Origin: Halomicrobium sp. LC1Hm
GTDB taxonomy: Archaea; Halobacteriota; Halobacteria; Halobacteriales; Haloarculaceae
Length of the DNA stretch: 64,000 nucleotides
Assembly: GCF_009617995.1 (NCBI RefSeq)
Contig: NZ_CP044129.1
Location: 1,302,001-1,366,000, forward strand
Direction: 5' to 3'
The position numbers and the translations under genes were made by a program. This document shows, piece by piece, positions 44,482 to 53,073 of this stretch. The notes below the pieces were generated by a model. It worked only from the letters and a program-made list of their open reading frames with translations, was not told the DNA's origin and ran no database searches. Every line of letters starts with the position of its first letter. Within the stretch, counting starts at the first letter, position 1.

Positions 44482-45804
44482 ATGGCCGGCGACGACGACC
44501 GCGTCTACTACGTGATCAGCGACCTCCACATCGGCGGCGACGAGCAACTGGAGGAGGTCGACTTTCTCGACGAACTGCTCGCCTTCCTGCAACGACTGGA
44601 ACGGACCGACGAGAACGCTTCGCTGGTCATCAACGGCGACGCGTTCGGCCTCTGGGAGTTCACCACCGTCGAGGGGATGGCGAAGTTCGACGTGCTCGAA
44701 TCGACCTACCCGGAGCTGTTCGCACAACTGCGCGCGACCGGCGACCAGATTCCCATCACGCTCGTCCCCGGCAACCACGACCACGAACTCGCCGCCTACG
44801 ACGCCTACGTCGAGCGCTTCGCCGAGTACAACGTCGATCTCGTCCAGTCCCAATCGATCACTCGCCCGGTCGGCGACCACGCGATCCACTTCGAACACGG
44901 TCACCAGCAGGATCCGAACAACCACATCGACAACTGGGGCGACCCACACGTGACGCCGCTTGGCTACTACTACAACACGCTCGTGACGAGCCGGGCCGGC
45001 CAGCTCTCGAACCGGGGGAAGTACAACTGGCTCAAGGACGTCCAGGCGGTCACGCCCACGGAGCGCGTGCCGGTCTGGATGCTCTCGAAGTACTTCTACC
45101 GCGAGATGAATCCGGTGCTGCGGTACGCACTGATTCCGTTTCTGTTGCTGTTCAACGTCAGCGCCGTCCTGGCCGTCCTGGCCGGCCTGGATCTCCTGAA
45201 CATCTGGTCGCTCCCCGTCAACGCCACGACCACGTTCCTCGGCCAGTTCGGAACCATCGGGACCGCAGTGTGGTTCTTGCTCGCGATCAATACCGCCGTC
45301 GCCGGTGTCCTGTTGCTCGTCGCGATTCCACTGTCCCTGCTCCGGCGCGACATCAGGAAGACCATCGACCGCTTTGGCGTCTTCGAGACCGGCCTGACCG
45401 TCGACGCAGAGGCACCCTATGCCGCGGCCGCCCGGACGGTCTTCGACGAGCAGCCGGCGACGACCATCTTCTGTTACGGCCACACTCACCGCCCCTCCGT
45501 CCAGAGCGTCGACGGCGGCCTCGTCGTCAACACCGGCACGTGGCTCAAACGCCTCCACCGCCGGGATGGCGTCATCGGCCTACTCCCGCCGGTGTTCTAC
45601 CCCTCCTATCAGCTCTGTGCGGTCAGAATCGCCCCCACCGAGGACGGCGTCGCCGTCGAGTACGAACAGATCGAGAAGCCGACGCCGAGTCCCGACGAAC
45701 TGACTCTCACCGAACGACTGCTGACGCTCGGTCGGACGCCCGACGTGGATCTACCCGACCGGACAGTCGTCGGGGCCGACGACGCGGAGCCGACCAGCGA
45801 GTAA
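44482..45804 (+). CDS. Membrane-anchored metallophosphoesterase
   Basis: 440 aa. Calcineurin-like phosphoesterase with all metal motifs: ISDLHIGG (about 13-20), INGDAFG (about 50-56), GNHDHE (about 96-101), HFEHGHQQ (about 135-142) and the late GHTHRP (about 334-339). Between motifs there is an insertion with two transmembrane helices (about 210-235, 260-287), so the active domain is split around a membrane hairpin. The family hydrolyses phosphomonoesters, phosphodiesters or UDP-diacylglucosamine-like substrates; this substrate is unknown. Confidence 0.87.
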   Translation: MAGDDDRVYYVISDLHIGGDEQLEEVDFLDELLAFLQRLERTDENASLVINGDAFGLWEFTTVEGMAKFDVLESTYPELFAQLRATGDQIPITLVPGNHDHELAAYDAYVERFAEYNVDLVQSQSITRPVGDHAIHFEHGHQQDPNNHIDNWGDPHVTPLGYYYNTLVTSRAGQLSNRGKYNWLKDVQAVTPTERVPVWMLSKYFYREMNPVLRYALIPFLLLFNVSAVLAVLAGLDLLNIWSLPVNATTTFLGQFGTIGTAVWFLLAINTAVAGVLLLVAIPLSLLRRDIRKTIDRFGVFETGLTVDAEAPYAAAARTVFDEQPATTIFCYGHTHRPSVQSVDGGLVVNTGTWLKRLHRRDGVIGLLPPVFYPSYQLCAVRIAPTEDGVAVEYEQIEKPTPSPDELTLTERLLTLGRTPDVDLPDRTVVGADDAEPTSE

Positions 45805-45892
45805 CCCGCGCCTCGGCGGCGTCAGTAGTCACCTCGACGAGATTCGGCGTCACAGGGTGGCAAAATCGGTCACAGATGGACTGCCGACAGTA

Positions 45893-46189
45893 TCAGTCGA
45901 ATCCATAGCGCTTGTGCGCCTCGTCGATGTCGAGTACCTCGATCACCCGGACTTCATGCTCGTCTTCGAGCACGTCGTAGAACGCCGTGTGGGTTCGGCC
46001 GATGTGGAGCCGATAGAGTTCCTCGCCGTCGACGACGAGCGTCTCCCTGTCGCCGCTGCCGGCGTCGGGTCGTGGATACGGCTCGTCGGCCAGCTTCCGG
46101 AGGTTGTCCTTGACGATGCGCTTGCTCTTCTCGTCTAACGCGGCGACGTACTCACGGACCTCTTCCGCGAGCAGGACCTCATAGCTCAT
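45893..46189 (-). CDS. RelE/ParE-family toxin
   Basis: 98 aa. MSYEVLLAEEVREYVAALDE, then KRIVKDNLRKLADEPYP...LYRLHIGRTHTAFYDVLEDEHEVRVIEVLDIDEAHKRYG is a typical RelE-fold toxin with Arg in the central beta strand and a C-terminal basic/aromatic element. Ribosome-dependent mRNA cleavage is the usual activity; a ParE-like gyrase role cannot be excluded. Its start overlaps the 3' end of the upstream antitoxin by 11 bases, the normal antitoxin-toxin order. Confidence 0.87.
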   Translation of the reverse strand: MSYEVLLAEEVREYVAALDEKSKRIVKDNLRKLADEPYPRPDAGSGDRETLVVDGEELYRLHIGRTHTAFYDVLEDEHEVRVIEVLDIDEAHKRYGFD

Positions 46190-46376
46190 CGAGCGGCGTC
46201 AGCTCCTCGCTGTCGGCTTCGCGAATCTCGCGGGTCCGCTCGGCGAGCTGTCGTCGCTGGTGTTCCTGTATCAACTCGTCGAGCAACTCGTCGTACGTTT
46301 CGCCAGCCTGCTTGAGTTCGTTCAGTTCTTTCCATCGTTCTTCTGTCACCGGAATTCGCTTGTTGGCACCTGACAT
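46179..46376 (-). CDS. Antitoxin of RelE partner (DUF7557-like)
   Basis: 65 aa from ATG 46376. RIPVTEERWKELNELKQAGE followed by TYDELLDELIQEHQRRQLAER is the short strand-helix-helix pattern of haloarchaeal antitoxins (DUF7557/RHH-like) that bind DNA by the N-terminus and the toxin by the C-terminal tail. Overlaps the toxin gene by 11 bases. The tail (ADSEELTPLDEL) is acidic. It should autoregulate the pair. Confidence 0.8.
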   Translation of the reverse strand: MSGANKRIPVTEERWKELNELKQAGETYDELLDELIQEHQRRQLAERTREIREADSEELTPLDEL

Positions 46377-46658
46377 TGTCCGAGACCTCGTCCCACCGTT
46401 CACCTCGATTACCGCTCTGTGTGCAATCCTTACAACGCTTACAGCATAAGCCCTTCGGACGGACAGCTATCGATCCGAATCCACGGTTCGGAGGCGAATG
46501 TACGACCGTCCTCGATACCCAGACGACGGCTCCGAATGACCGACGAACGACGGCGGTTGATCGACAAGGCAACAGAGATCGTTTCCCTGAGACAACGATC
46601 TAGCTGACTAATCGGGAACAAGAACCGGCAGAAGATTCTGCCTTACTTTTATACGGTA

Positions 46659-46839
46659 TGGGGTCGGAGGGATTTGAACCCCCGATCGGCTGATATCTCC
46701 GGTGTGTGCCTCGGAACTCCAGAGGGTCATCAACGCGAGCCGATGATCAGTCGGCCGCTCAGTATATCAACCCTGGAGTGTCGTCACCGGGCACGTTGCC
46801 TCTGGAGTCAGCCGCCTTCCCGGACTAGGCCACGACCCC
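46659..46839 (-). tRNA. tRNA-Trp (CCA) with a 107-nt intron
   Basis: Exon 1 is 46839-46802 (GGGGTCG acceptor, D arm, anticodon stem GCTGA and loop CTCCAG). Exon 2 is 46694-46659 (ATCAGC, T arm GGGGGTTCAAATCCCTC, acceptor CGACCCC, discriminator A). The intron lies after the base 3' of the CCA anticodon, the canonical archaeal site processed by the bulge-helix-bulge endonuclease. Haloarchaeal tRNA-Trp genes normally carry such an intron. No CCA is encoded. Confidence 0.95.
46711..46787 (-). ncRNA. Box C/D guide RNA inside the tRNA-Trp intron
   Basis: On the tRNA strand: box C-like GTGACGA (46787-46781), D' CTGA (46762-46759), C' TTGATGA (46733-46727) and D-like CCGA (46714-46711). The segment before D' (complement of 46763-46772) pairs with exon 2 around ATATCAGC. 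The segment before D (TCTGGAGT, 46723-46716) pairs with ACTCCAGA of exon 1. This matches the known haloarchaeal system guiding 2'-O-methylation at C34 and U39 of tRNA-Trp. Confidence 0.8.
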
Positions 46840-46892
46840 GCACTCCGGCGTAAGCCCACCTGTATGAAAGGGGTTACGGTTGCGTCCGGAGG

Positions 46893-47123
46893 TTAGTCGT
46901 CGCGGTCGGTGTCGCTCCAGTCGCAGTCCTGGCACTTGAAGCCGGTGACGAACTCCGTGATGCCGGGCATGTAGCCGACCGAGAGCACGTCTCCCCCGCA
47001 GTCGGGACACGAGCGGTCGGCGTCATCGATCGCTTCGGCGTCCATGACGTCGTCGTCTTCGATCAACTCGGCGAGGGACTCGGGTGTGACCATGCGGCCC
47101 TGCACGACGCGGTTGTCAGCCAT
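46893..47123 (-). CDS. Small zinc-binding haloarchaeal protein (DUF5795-like)
   Basis: 76 aa from ATG 47123 (MADNRVVQGRMVTPESLAEL). An N-terminal acidic helix (AELIEDDDVMDAEAIDDAD) is followed by a zinc ribbon with CPDC (about 41) and CQDC (about 66). The conserved GYMPGITEFVTGFKCQDCDW closes it. I know the family as DUF5795. Adjacent to the DUF5794-like gene, consistent with the neighbouring DUF numbering. Function unknown. Confidence 0.8.
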   Translation of the reverse strand: MADNRVVQGRMVTPESLAELIEDDDVMDAEAIDDADRSCPDCGGDVLSVGYMPGITEFVTGFKCQDCDWSDTDRDD

Positions 47124-47183
47124 AGCAACAACGGGGGCGCTGAGCAACCTAAGGGTTGTCACTTCGTGTCGCGCCGAGCGCGG

Positions 47184-48062
47184 TCAGAGCCAGGGCGCGC
47201 GGTCGTCGTCGTCGTCGACCGTCGGGTGGGAGCTGGCGTCGGTGGTGTCGTGGTCGACGCCCTGGGACGCGCCGCCGTCGGCGAATGCGGCGGTCACGTC
47301 GACGGCGTCGGGCTCGTAGTGTTCGTCGCGTTCGCGAGCGCGCTGTGGGTCCAGCGAGAGCAGCGTCGTGACCGCGAGGACGGCCAGTGAGACCGGTGCC
47401 TCGACCGACGTGAGGATGCTGATCGGCAACACGCCCAGTGCGACGGCACTTCCGAAGCGGAAGCGGTCGATGTCGACGGCGTTGCGGAGCCACGGCGCGC
47501 CGACGGCGGCGGTGAGTGCGAATCCGACGCCGACCCCGGCAGCGGCGGCGGCTCTGAGCATGAGTTCGGGATCGGTCTGGATCTCCAGCGAGAAGCCAGA
47601 GGCGTTGACGCTGGCGACGAAGCCGATGAGCAGGATCATCGACGGACGCGGGAGCCAGTCGCCGATCTTCGCGCTGGCGGTCCGGCCGGCGATGGCGAGG
47701 ATGATGATCGCCGCGAAGCGCTCGAAGACGACGGGATCGAGGACCGTCTGGATCGTCGGCGCGAGGGCGGCGACGACGACGGAGCCGGCGATCACGATCG
47801 CACCGACCGCGAGGATCGGGGTGGCGACTTCTCTGGGAGAGCCTTCCATCTCGGCGAGGATCACGGCGAGGGTCGCAGAGCCGCCGAAGACCAGCAGGCC
47901 GACCTCGATGATGCCGGTCACCGACGCGAGTCCGCCAGCGAGGACGACGGCGGCGAAGACGCCGTCCAGCAGCGGGAGCAGCATGACCGTCGCGAGCAGG
48001 CGGGTGGCACCACCGACGCGTCGCTCCAGCGCGAGCGCGACCGGATGTTGGGAGCTACTCAT
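47184..48062 (-). CDS. Polytopic membrane protein (DUF5794-like)
   Basis: 292 aa, eight to nine hydrophobic segments from residue 20 to 240, then a soluble acidic tail (DEHYEPDAVDVTAAFADGGA to DDDDRAPWL). Sequence such as GVFAAVVLAGGLASVTGIIEVGLLVFGGSAT and GRTASAKIGDWLPRPSMILLIG is conserved among haloarchaea. Function unknown. The start MSSSQHPVALALERRVGGAT at 48062 is the only plausible Met. Sits downstream of a long regulatory-looking intergenic region. Confidence 0.8.
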   Translation of the reverse strand: MSSSQHPVALALERRVGGATRLLATVMLLPLLDGVFAAVVLAGGLASVTGIIEVGLLVFGGSATLAVILAEMEGSPREVATPILAVGAIVIAGSVVVAALAPTIQTVLDPVVFERFAAIIILAIAGRTASAKIGDWLPRPSMILLIGFVASVNASGFSLEIQTDPELMLRAAAAAGVGVGFALTAAVGAPWLRNAVDIDRFRFGSAVALGVLPISILTSVEAPVSLAVLAVTTLLSLDPQRARERDEHYEPDAVDVTAAFADGGASQGVDHDTTDASSHPTVDDDDDRAPWL

Positions 48063-48517
48063 TTCGTGCTACAGTCTGCCCTCACCCGTGGGCGTCGGGT
48101 ACTCGCTGCGTGGGGACGGTACTGCCGACGGCCGAGACGGCATATTCCCTCCCTTCGGGGACCACATATTCCACCCCTTCGAGAACCCATCGAACGCTGT
48201 GTCTCCCATAAACCAGTTTGTGACAACCACGGAGTCGGTGGTCTGTCGGCGAACGGAACCAGCGCTGGGAGACACAGCACAGTTCATGTTCATCATTATC
48301 TTTTGTCAGCGGATAAACGTTGTGTGAGATTGCGACTCATACACAACGGACGGCAGGAGATGTCAGCATCTGGATGGAGATTGTCCACATTTCACACGTG
48401 ATAGTTTCCATTTTTAGAGTGCCGTGTGGCTCTCGTCGCGCCGTCCGCGTGTGACATCGGTAGGCACTCGGGAGAAAATCTCGGAACGTTTTTCAGCGCC
48501 CGTCTGCCACCCTTGAC
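48063..48517. other. Intergenic region upstream of guaB with inverted and direct repeats
   Basis: No coding frame is convincing. CGTTGTGTGAG (48318-48328) and CTCATACACAACG (48336-48348) form an inverted repeat with a two-base bulge. CATATTCC repeats at 48141 and 48165 in similar context (followed by CCCTT/CCCCTTCG). The DNA from 48285 to 48420 is AT-rich. These could be operators for guaB or for the divergent DUF5794-like gene. Confidence 0.55.
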
Positions 48518-49999
48518 ATGGCGAACGAGTCCGAACCCTTCTCGGAGAAGCTCCGCGTTCCGGAAGCGTTGACGTTCGACGACGTACTGCTACGGCCCAA
48601 AGAGTCCCGCGTCGAGCCGGACGAGGCCGACACGGCCACACGCGTCTCGACGAACGTCGAACTGAACGTTCCGGTGCTCTCGGCGGCGATGGACACGGTC
48701 ACCGAGGGCGACATGGGCATCGCGATGGCCCGACACGGTGGCCTCGGCGTCCTCCACCGCAACATGGACGTCGAAACGATGGTCGACGAGATCGAGCGCA
48801 TCAAGCGCGCCGACGAGCTGATCATCCGCGACGTGGTCACGGCCTCGCCCGATCAGACCGTCCGCGAAGTCGACGAAATGATGGACCGACGCGGCGTCTC
48901 GGGCGCGCCGGTCGTCGGCGACGACGACGAGGTGCTGGGGATCATCTCCGCCACCGACATCCGCCCCTACCTCGAAGTCGGCGAGGAGGACCTCGTCAGC
49001 GAGGCGATGACCGACGAGGTCGTCACGGCATCCGAAGACGTGACCGCACGCGAGGCCCTGGAGCTGATGTACGAGCACAAGATCGAACGCGTCCCGATCG
49101 TCGAGAACGGCGATCGACTCATCGGCCTCGTGACGATGCAGGGCATCCTCCAGCGTCGCGAGTACGATCAGGCCGCTCGCGACGACGAGGGCGCACTGGT
49201 CGCCGCAGCGGCGGTCAGCCCGTTCGAACTCGATCGTGCGCGCGCGGCAGACGACGCGGGAGCAGATGTCCTGTTCATCGATACCGCTCACGCGCACAAC
49301 ATGAACGTCATCGACAGTTCTCGCGAGATCGAAGCGGAGGTCGACGCAGACGTGGTCGTGGGCAACATCGGGACCCGCGAAGCCGCCCAAGAGGTCATCG
49401 ACTTCGCCGACGGCGTCAAGGTCGGCATCGGTCCGGGATCGATCTGTACGACCCGCGTCGTCACCGGTGCGGGCATGCCCCAGATTACCGCCGTCTCGCA
49501 GGTCGCCGACGTGGCCAGCCAGCACGGCGTGCCGGTGATCGCCGACGGCGGCATCCGCTACTCCGGGGACGCGATCAAGGCCATCGCCGCCGGTGCGGAC
49601 GCGGTGATGCTCGGTTCCTACTTCGCAGGCACCGACGAGGCACCCGGCCGCGTCATCACGATGAACGGCAAGAAGTACAAGCAGTACCGCGGCATGGGAT
49701 CGGTCGGCGCGATGAACGAGGGCGGCGGCGAGCGCTACCTGAAAGAAGAGGAAGAGGACGAAGAGTACGTCCCAGAGGGCGTCGAAGCAGCGACGCCGTA
49801 CAAGGGCTCGCTCCAGTCGGAGCTTCACCAGCTCGTCGGCGGGATGCAGTCGGGGATGGGCTACGTCGGCGCGGAGACGATTCCGGAGTTCAAGGAACGC
49901 TCGGAGTTCGTCCGCGTCTCCGCGGCTGGCCAGCAGGAGAGTCACCCCCACGACGTGATGATCACGGACGAAGCGCCCAACTACAGCCCCGACAACTGA
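48518..49999 (+). CDS. guaB: IMP dehydrogenase GuaB
   Basis: 493 aa. Oxidises IMP to XMP, the committed step to GMP. TIM barrel interrupted by two CBS domains (about 95-215: [46 protein letters not shown]). Active-site loop [20 protein letters not shown] contains the catalytic Cys (about 309). [11 protein letters not shown] and [12 protein letters not shown] follow, and GMGSVGAM with [11 protein letters not shown] is the flap. The ATG at 48518 gives [20 protein letters not shown]. Confidence 0.97.
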   Translation: MANESEPFSEKLRVPEALTFDDVLLRPKESRVEPDEADTATRVSTNVELNVPVLSAAMDTVTEGDMGIAMARHGGLGVLHRNMDVETMVDEIERIKRADELIIRDVVTASPDQTVREVDEMMDRRGVSGAPVVGDDDEVLGIISATDIRPYLEVGEEDLVSEAMTDEVVTASEDVTAREALELMYEHKIERVPIVENGDRLIGLVTMQGILQRREYDQAARDDEGALVAAAAVSPFELDRARAADDAGADVLFIDTAHAHNMNVIDSSREIEAEVDADVVVGNIGTREAAQEVIDFADGVKVGIGPGSICTTRVVTGAGMPQITAVSQVADVASQHGVPVIADGGIRYSGDAIKAIAAGADAVMLGSYFAGTDEAPGRVITMNGKKYKQYRGMGSVGAMNEGGGERYLKEEEEDEEYVPEGVEAATPYKGSLQSELHQLVGGMQSGMGYVGAETIPEFKERSEFVRVSAAGQQESHPHDVMITDEAPNYSPDN

Positions 50000-50063
50000 T
50001 CGACGCGTCCGGCGATGTAGCGGACCGAACTGCTTTTGAGCGGTCGTTGGCTACCCCGTGTCA

Positions 50064-50795
50064 ATGAGAGTCCTCGTCGTCGGCGCGGGAGCGATGGGGC
50101 GGTGGTTCGCTGACAGCGTCGCGACGGCCGACGACGAGGTCGCGTTCGTCGACGCCGACGAGACCGCGGCGACGGCGGCGGCCGACGCGCTCGACGGTCG
50201 CGCGCTGACACCGCCCGTCGAAGAGCGCTTCGACCTCGTCTGTGTCGCCGTCCCGCTCCCGGCGGCGGCGAGCGTGATCGAGGAGTACGCCGATCGCGCG
50301 GACCGGGCGATCTGTGACGTGACCGGGAGTATGCGCGATCCGATCGACGCGATGCGAGCACACGCCCCCGAGATCGAACGCGTCAGTCTCCACCCGCTGT
50401 TCGCGCCAGAGAACGCGCCCGGCAACCTCGCGGTGGTGACCGACGCCGACGGGCCGGTCGGCGAGACGATCCGTGAACGACTGCGAACGCGTGGCAACGA
50501 GCTGGTCGCGACGACGCCGGCCGAGCACGACGAGGCGATGGAGACGGTGCAAGCACGCGCCCACACGGCGGTGCTGGCGTTCGCGCTCGCGGCCGAGGAC
50601 GTACCCGAGACCTTCCAGACGCCGATCTCCGAGGCGCTGTTCGACCTCGTCGAGCAGATGACCGACGGCGAACCGCGGGTCTACGCCGACATACAGGCGG
50701 CGTTCGAGGGAGCCGACGACGTGGCGGCCGCCGCACGACAGATCGCGCGGGCCGACGCCGAGACGTTCTCCGAACTGTACGAGAGCCTACAATGA
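50064..50795 (+). CDS. tyrA: Prephenate/arogenate dehydrogenase TyrA
   Basis: 243 aa. NAD(P)-binding Rossmann N-terminus MRVLVVGAGAMGRWFADSV. DVTGSMRDP and the catalytic His in RVSLHPLFAPENAPG (about 107-121) identify TyrA. The helical C-terminal dimerisation domain follows (TFQTPISEALFDLVEQMTDG). Oxidative decarboxylation of prephenate towards tyrosine. The ATG at 50064 is chosen over GTG 50058. It overlaps the next gene by four bases (ATGA). Works in the same pathway as the chorismate mutase at 58076. Confidence 0.9.
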   Translation: MRVLVVGAGAMGRWFADSVATADDEVAFVDADETAATAAADALDGRALTPPVEERFDLVCVAVPLPAAASVIEEYADRADRAICDVTGSMRDPIDAMRAHAPEIERVSLHPLFAPENAPGNLAVVTDADGPVGETIRERLRTRGNELVATTPAEHDEAMETVQARAHTAVLAFALAAEDVPETFQTPISEALFDLVEQMTDGEPRVYADIQAAFEGADDVAAAARQIARADAETFSELYESLQ

Positions 50796-52204
50796 ACGAC
50801 GAGACGAGAGATTCGATCCGCTCGAACGCGAAGTACCTCCGCCAGGTCCGCCCGATCGATCCCGAGGAGATCTGTGAATACGTCGACGGTCAGCCCCACC
50901 CCGCCGTGGTCCGCCGAGTCCTCCGAGAGGAGGCGTTCGATCTGGGGCTGGTCGAACGCGAAGACGGGACTTTCGAACCGATCGGCGACGAACCGCCGTC
51001 ACCGGCCTTCGAGGGGGTCGACGCGCTGCCGCCCGAGCACGTCCGCCGGCTTGAGGACCTGCTCGTCGAGCGCGAGGGCGTCGGCTGGCCCGACGGCGAG
51101 ACCGGCGACCGACTCCGCGAGCGCATCCGGGCGATCAAAGAGCGGTACCTCCAGCAACGGCCCGTCGAGTACGACGACCTGACGGCGCTGGCGTACGCGA
51201 TCTACCACCTGCCCGACTACTACGCCGTCACGCAGTACGTGATCGCCGACCTCCTGAGCGACGGGCTCCTCGACAGGCAGATTCGGGTCCTGGACGTGGG
51301 TGCCGGCGTCGGCGGCCCGGCGCTGGGGCTGCTCGACCTGCTGGGCGAGGAGTGTCTCGTCGACTACCACGCCGTCGAGCCGAGCGCGGCGGCGGACGTG
51401 CTGGGGGCGATGCTCGAAACGACGCCCGCGAGCGTCCGGACGACGATCCACCGGACGACCGTGGAGTCGTTCGAGCCCGACGACCAGTTCGATCTGGTGG
51501 TCTGTGCCAACGTCCTGAACGAACTCGACGAGCCGGCGTCCGTCGTCGAGCGGGCGCTCGACTGGCTGGCTCCGGCGGGGTCGCTGGCGGCGATCGAACC
51601 GGCAGACAGGAACACCGCGATCGGGCTCCGGGAGATCGAGCGGGCCGTCGCCGACGACGGGCCTGCGACGGTGTACAGCCCGACAGTTCGGCTCTGGGCT
51701 CACGAGTCTCCGACCAGCGAGTCGTGGTCGTTCGACGTGCGGCCCGACATCGACGTGCCGCCCTTCCAGCGCCGGCTGGACGAGGGTGCGAGCGGCCCGG
51801 ACCACCAGCCCGGAGAGTTCGTCAACGTGGACGTACAGTACGCCTACTCGATCCTGCGAACCGACGGACGGACCGCCATCGACGCGCGCGGGAACCGCTC
51901 GCAGGTCGCGAAGATGGCCGAGGCCGACTCCTACGTCACCGACCGGATCAATCTGCTGGGCGTGAAGCTGAGCGGCGACCTCACCGAAGCGGGCAACCCC
52001 CTCTACCTGATCGGCGACGGGAGCCAGTCGACAGACCACTTCGCCGTCCTCACCGAGGAGTCGATCCTCAACGAGGACCTCCGCGGAGCGGCCTACGGCG
52101 ATCTCCTCCTCTTCGAGAACGCGCTGGTGCTCTGGAACGACGACGAGGGCGCGTACAACGTCGTCGTCGACGGCGAGACCGTCGTCGACCGCGTGCCGGC
52201 GTAA
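50792..52204 (+). CDS. Rsm22-like SAM-dependent methyltransferase
   Basis: 470 aa. Class I methyltransferase motif I VLDVGAGVGGPALGLLDLLG (about 166-185), acidic motif II VEPSAAADVL, and VVCANVLNELDEPASVVERAL (motif IV, about 233-253) match the small-ribosomal-subunit Rsm22 family. The N-terminal 130 residues are helical; the C-terminal 120 are beta-rich. Rsm22-type proteins act on mitochondrial or archaeal small-subunit rRNA assembly; direct methyl transfer is not always shown. Translationally coupled to tyrA by a four-base overlap. Confidence 0.8.
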   Translation: MNDETRDSIRSNAKYLRQVRPIDPEEICEYVDGQPHPAVVRRVLREEAFDLGLVEREDGTFEPIGDEPPSPAFEGVDALPPEHVRRLEDLLVEREGVGWPDGETGDRLRERIRAIKERYLQQRPVEYDDLTALAYAIYHLPDYYAVTQYVIADLLSDGLLDRQIRVLDVGAGVGGPALGLLDLLGEECLVDYHAVEPSAAADVLGAMLETTPASVRTTIHRTTVESFEPDDQFDLVVCANVLNELDEPASVVERALDWLAPAGSLAAIEPADRNTAIGLREIERAVADDGPATVYSPTVRLWAHESPTSESWSFDVRPDIDVPPFQRRLDEGASGPDHQPGEFVNVDVQYAYSILRTDGRTAIDARGNRSQVAKMAEADSYVTDRINLLGVKLSGDLTEAGNPLYLIGDGSQSTDHFAVLTEESILNEDLRGAAYGDLLLFENALVLWNDDEGAYNVVVDGETVVDRVPA

Positions 52205-52266
52205 CCGATCGACCGAGCGGCTGCCGCCGCCGGAGTGTTTTTCCCGCTCTCGGCCCGACGGAACGT

Positions 52267-53058
52267 ATGAACGACGAGCCGTCGATCCTCCTGACCAACG
52301 ACGACGGGATCGACAGCGTCGGTTTCCGGGCGCTGTACGACGCACTGACCGAGGTGGGATCAGTGACGGCAGTGGCACCGAAGAGCGATCAGAGCGCGGT
52401 CGGGCGCGCGATCTCACACGAAGTCCCGGTCCACCAGCACGAACTGGGCTACGCCGTCGAGGGCACGCCGACCGACTGCGTCGTCGCCGGCATCGAGTCG
52501 CTGGTCCCCGAAACGGACCTCGTCGTCGCCGGCTGCAACCGCGGCGCGAACCTCGGGGCCTACGTCCTCGGACGGTCGGGAACCGTCAGTGCCGCCGTCG
52601 AGGCGACTTTCTTCGACGTGCCCGCGATCGCCGTCTCGATGTACATCCCGGTCCGCGAGGACGCGGCCTTCTCCGAGGTCGAGGAGAACTACGACAGCTA
52701 CGGCGAAGCCACCCGGGCCGCGAGCTATCTCGCCGCCCACTCGATGGGGGCGGGCGTCTTCGAACAGTGTGACTACCTCAACGTCAACGCGCCGGTCGCC
52801 GACCGGGGTCCCGCGGAGATGGCGATCACCGAGCCGTCTCGCGTCTACCAGATGGGGGCCGAGCGAAACGGCGAGACCGTGACCCTCCACGACCGGATCT
52901 GGGAGCGGATGGCCGAGGGCGACATCCCCGATCCGGAGGGCACCGACCGACGGGCCGTCGTCGACGGCAAGGTCAGCGTCTCGCCGCTGACGGCCCCACA
53001 CACGACCGAGCACCACGAGGCACTGGACGGACTCGCCGAGACCTACGACCGGTCGTGA
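52267..53058 (+). CDS. surE: 5'/3'-nucleotidase SurE
   Basis: 263 aa. Metal-dependent phosphatase of 5'- and 3'-nucleotides. The signature LLTNDDGIDSVGFRAL (about 8-23) carries the metal Asp pair. APKSDQSAVGRAIS and VAGCNRGANLGAYVLGRSGTVSAA (about 88-112) contain further metal and phosphate ligands; VAGCNRG replaces the more common VSGINxG. LDYLNVNAP-like CDYLNVNAPV follows. The start ATG is at 52267. Stands after tyrA/Rsm22-like by 62 bases. Confidence 0.94.
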   Translation: MNDEPSILLTNDDGIDSVGFRALYDALTEVGSVTAVAPKSDQSAVGRAISHEVPVHQHELGYAVEGTPTDCVVAGIESLVPETDLVVAGCNRGANLGAYVLGRSGTVSAAVEATFFDVPAIAVSMYIPVREDAAFSEVEENYDSYGEATRAASYLAAHSMGAGVFEQCDYLNVNAPVADRGPAEMAITEPSRVYQMGAERNGETVTLHDRIWERMAEGDIPDPEGTDRRAVVDGKVSVSPLTAPHTTEHHEALDGLAETYDRS

Positions 53059-53073
53059 GAGTATGCCACCACG

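Noticed and set aside
48590-49951. A 453-codon antisense frame within guaB
   Set aside because: Pure shadow of guaB; no recognisable domains and no plausible start region.
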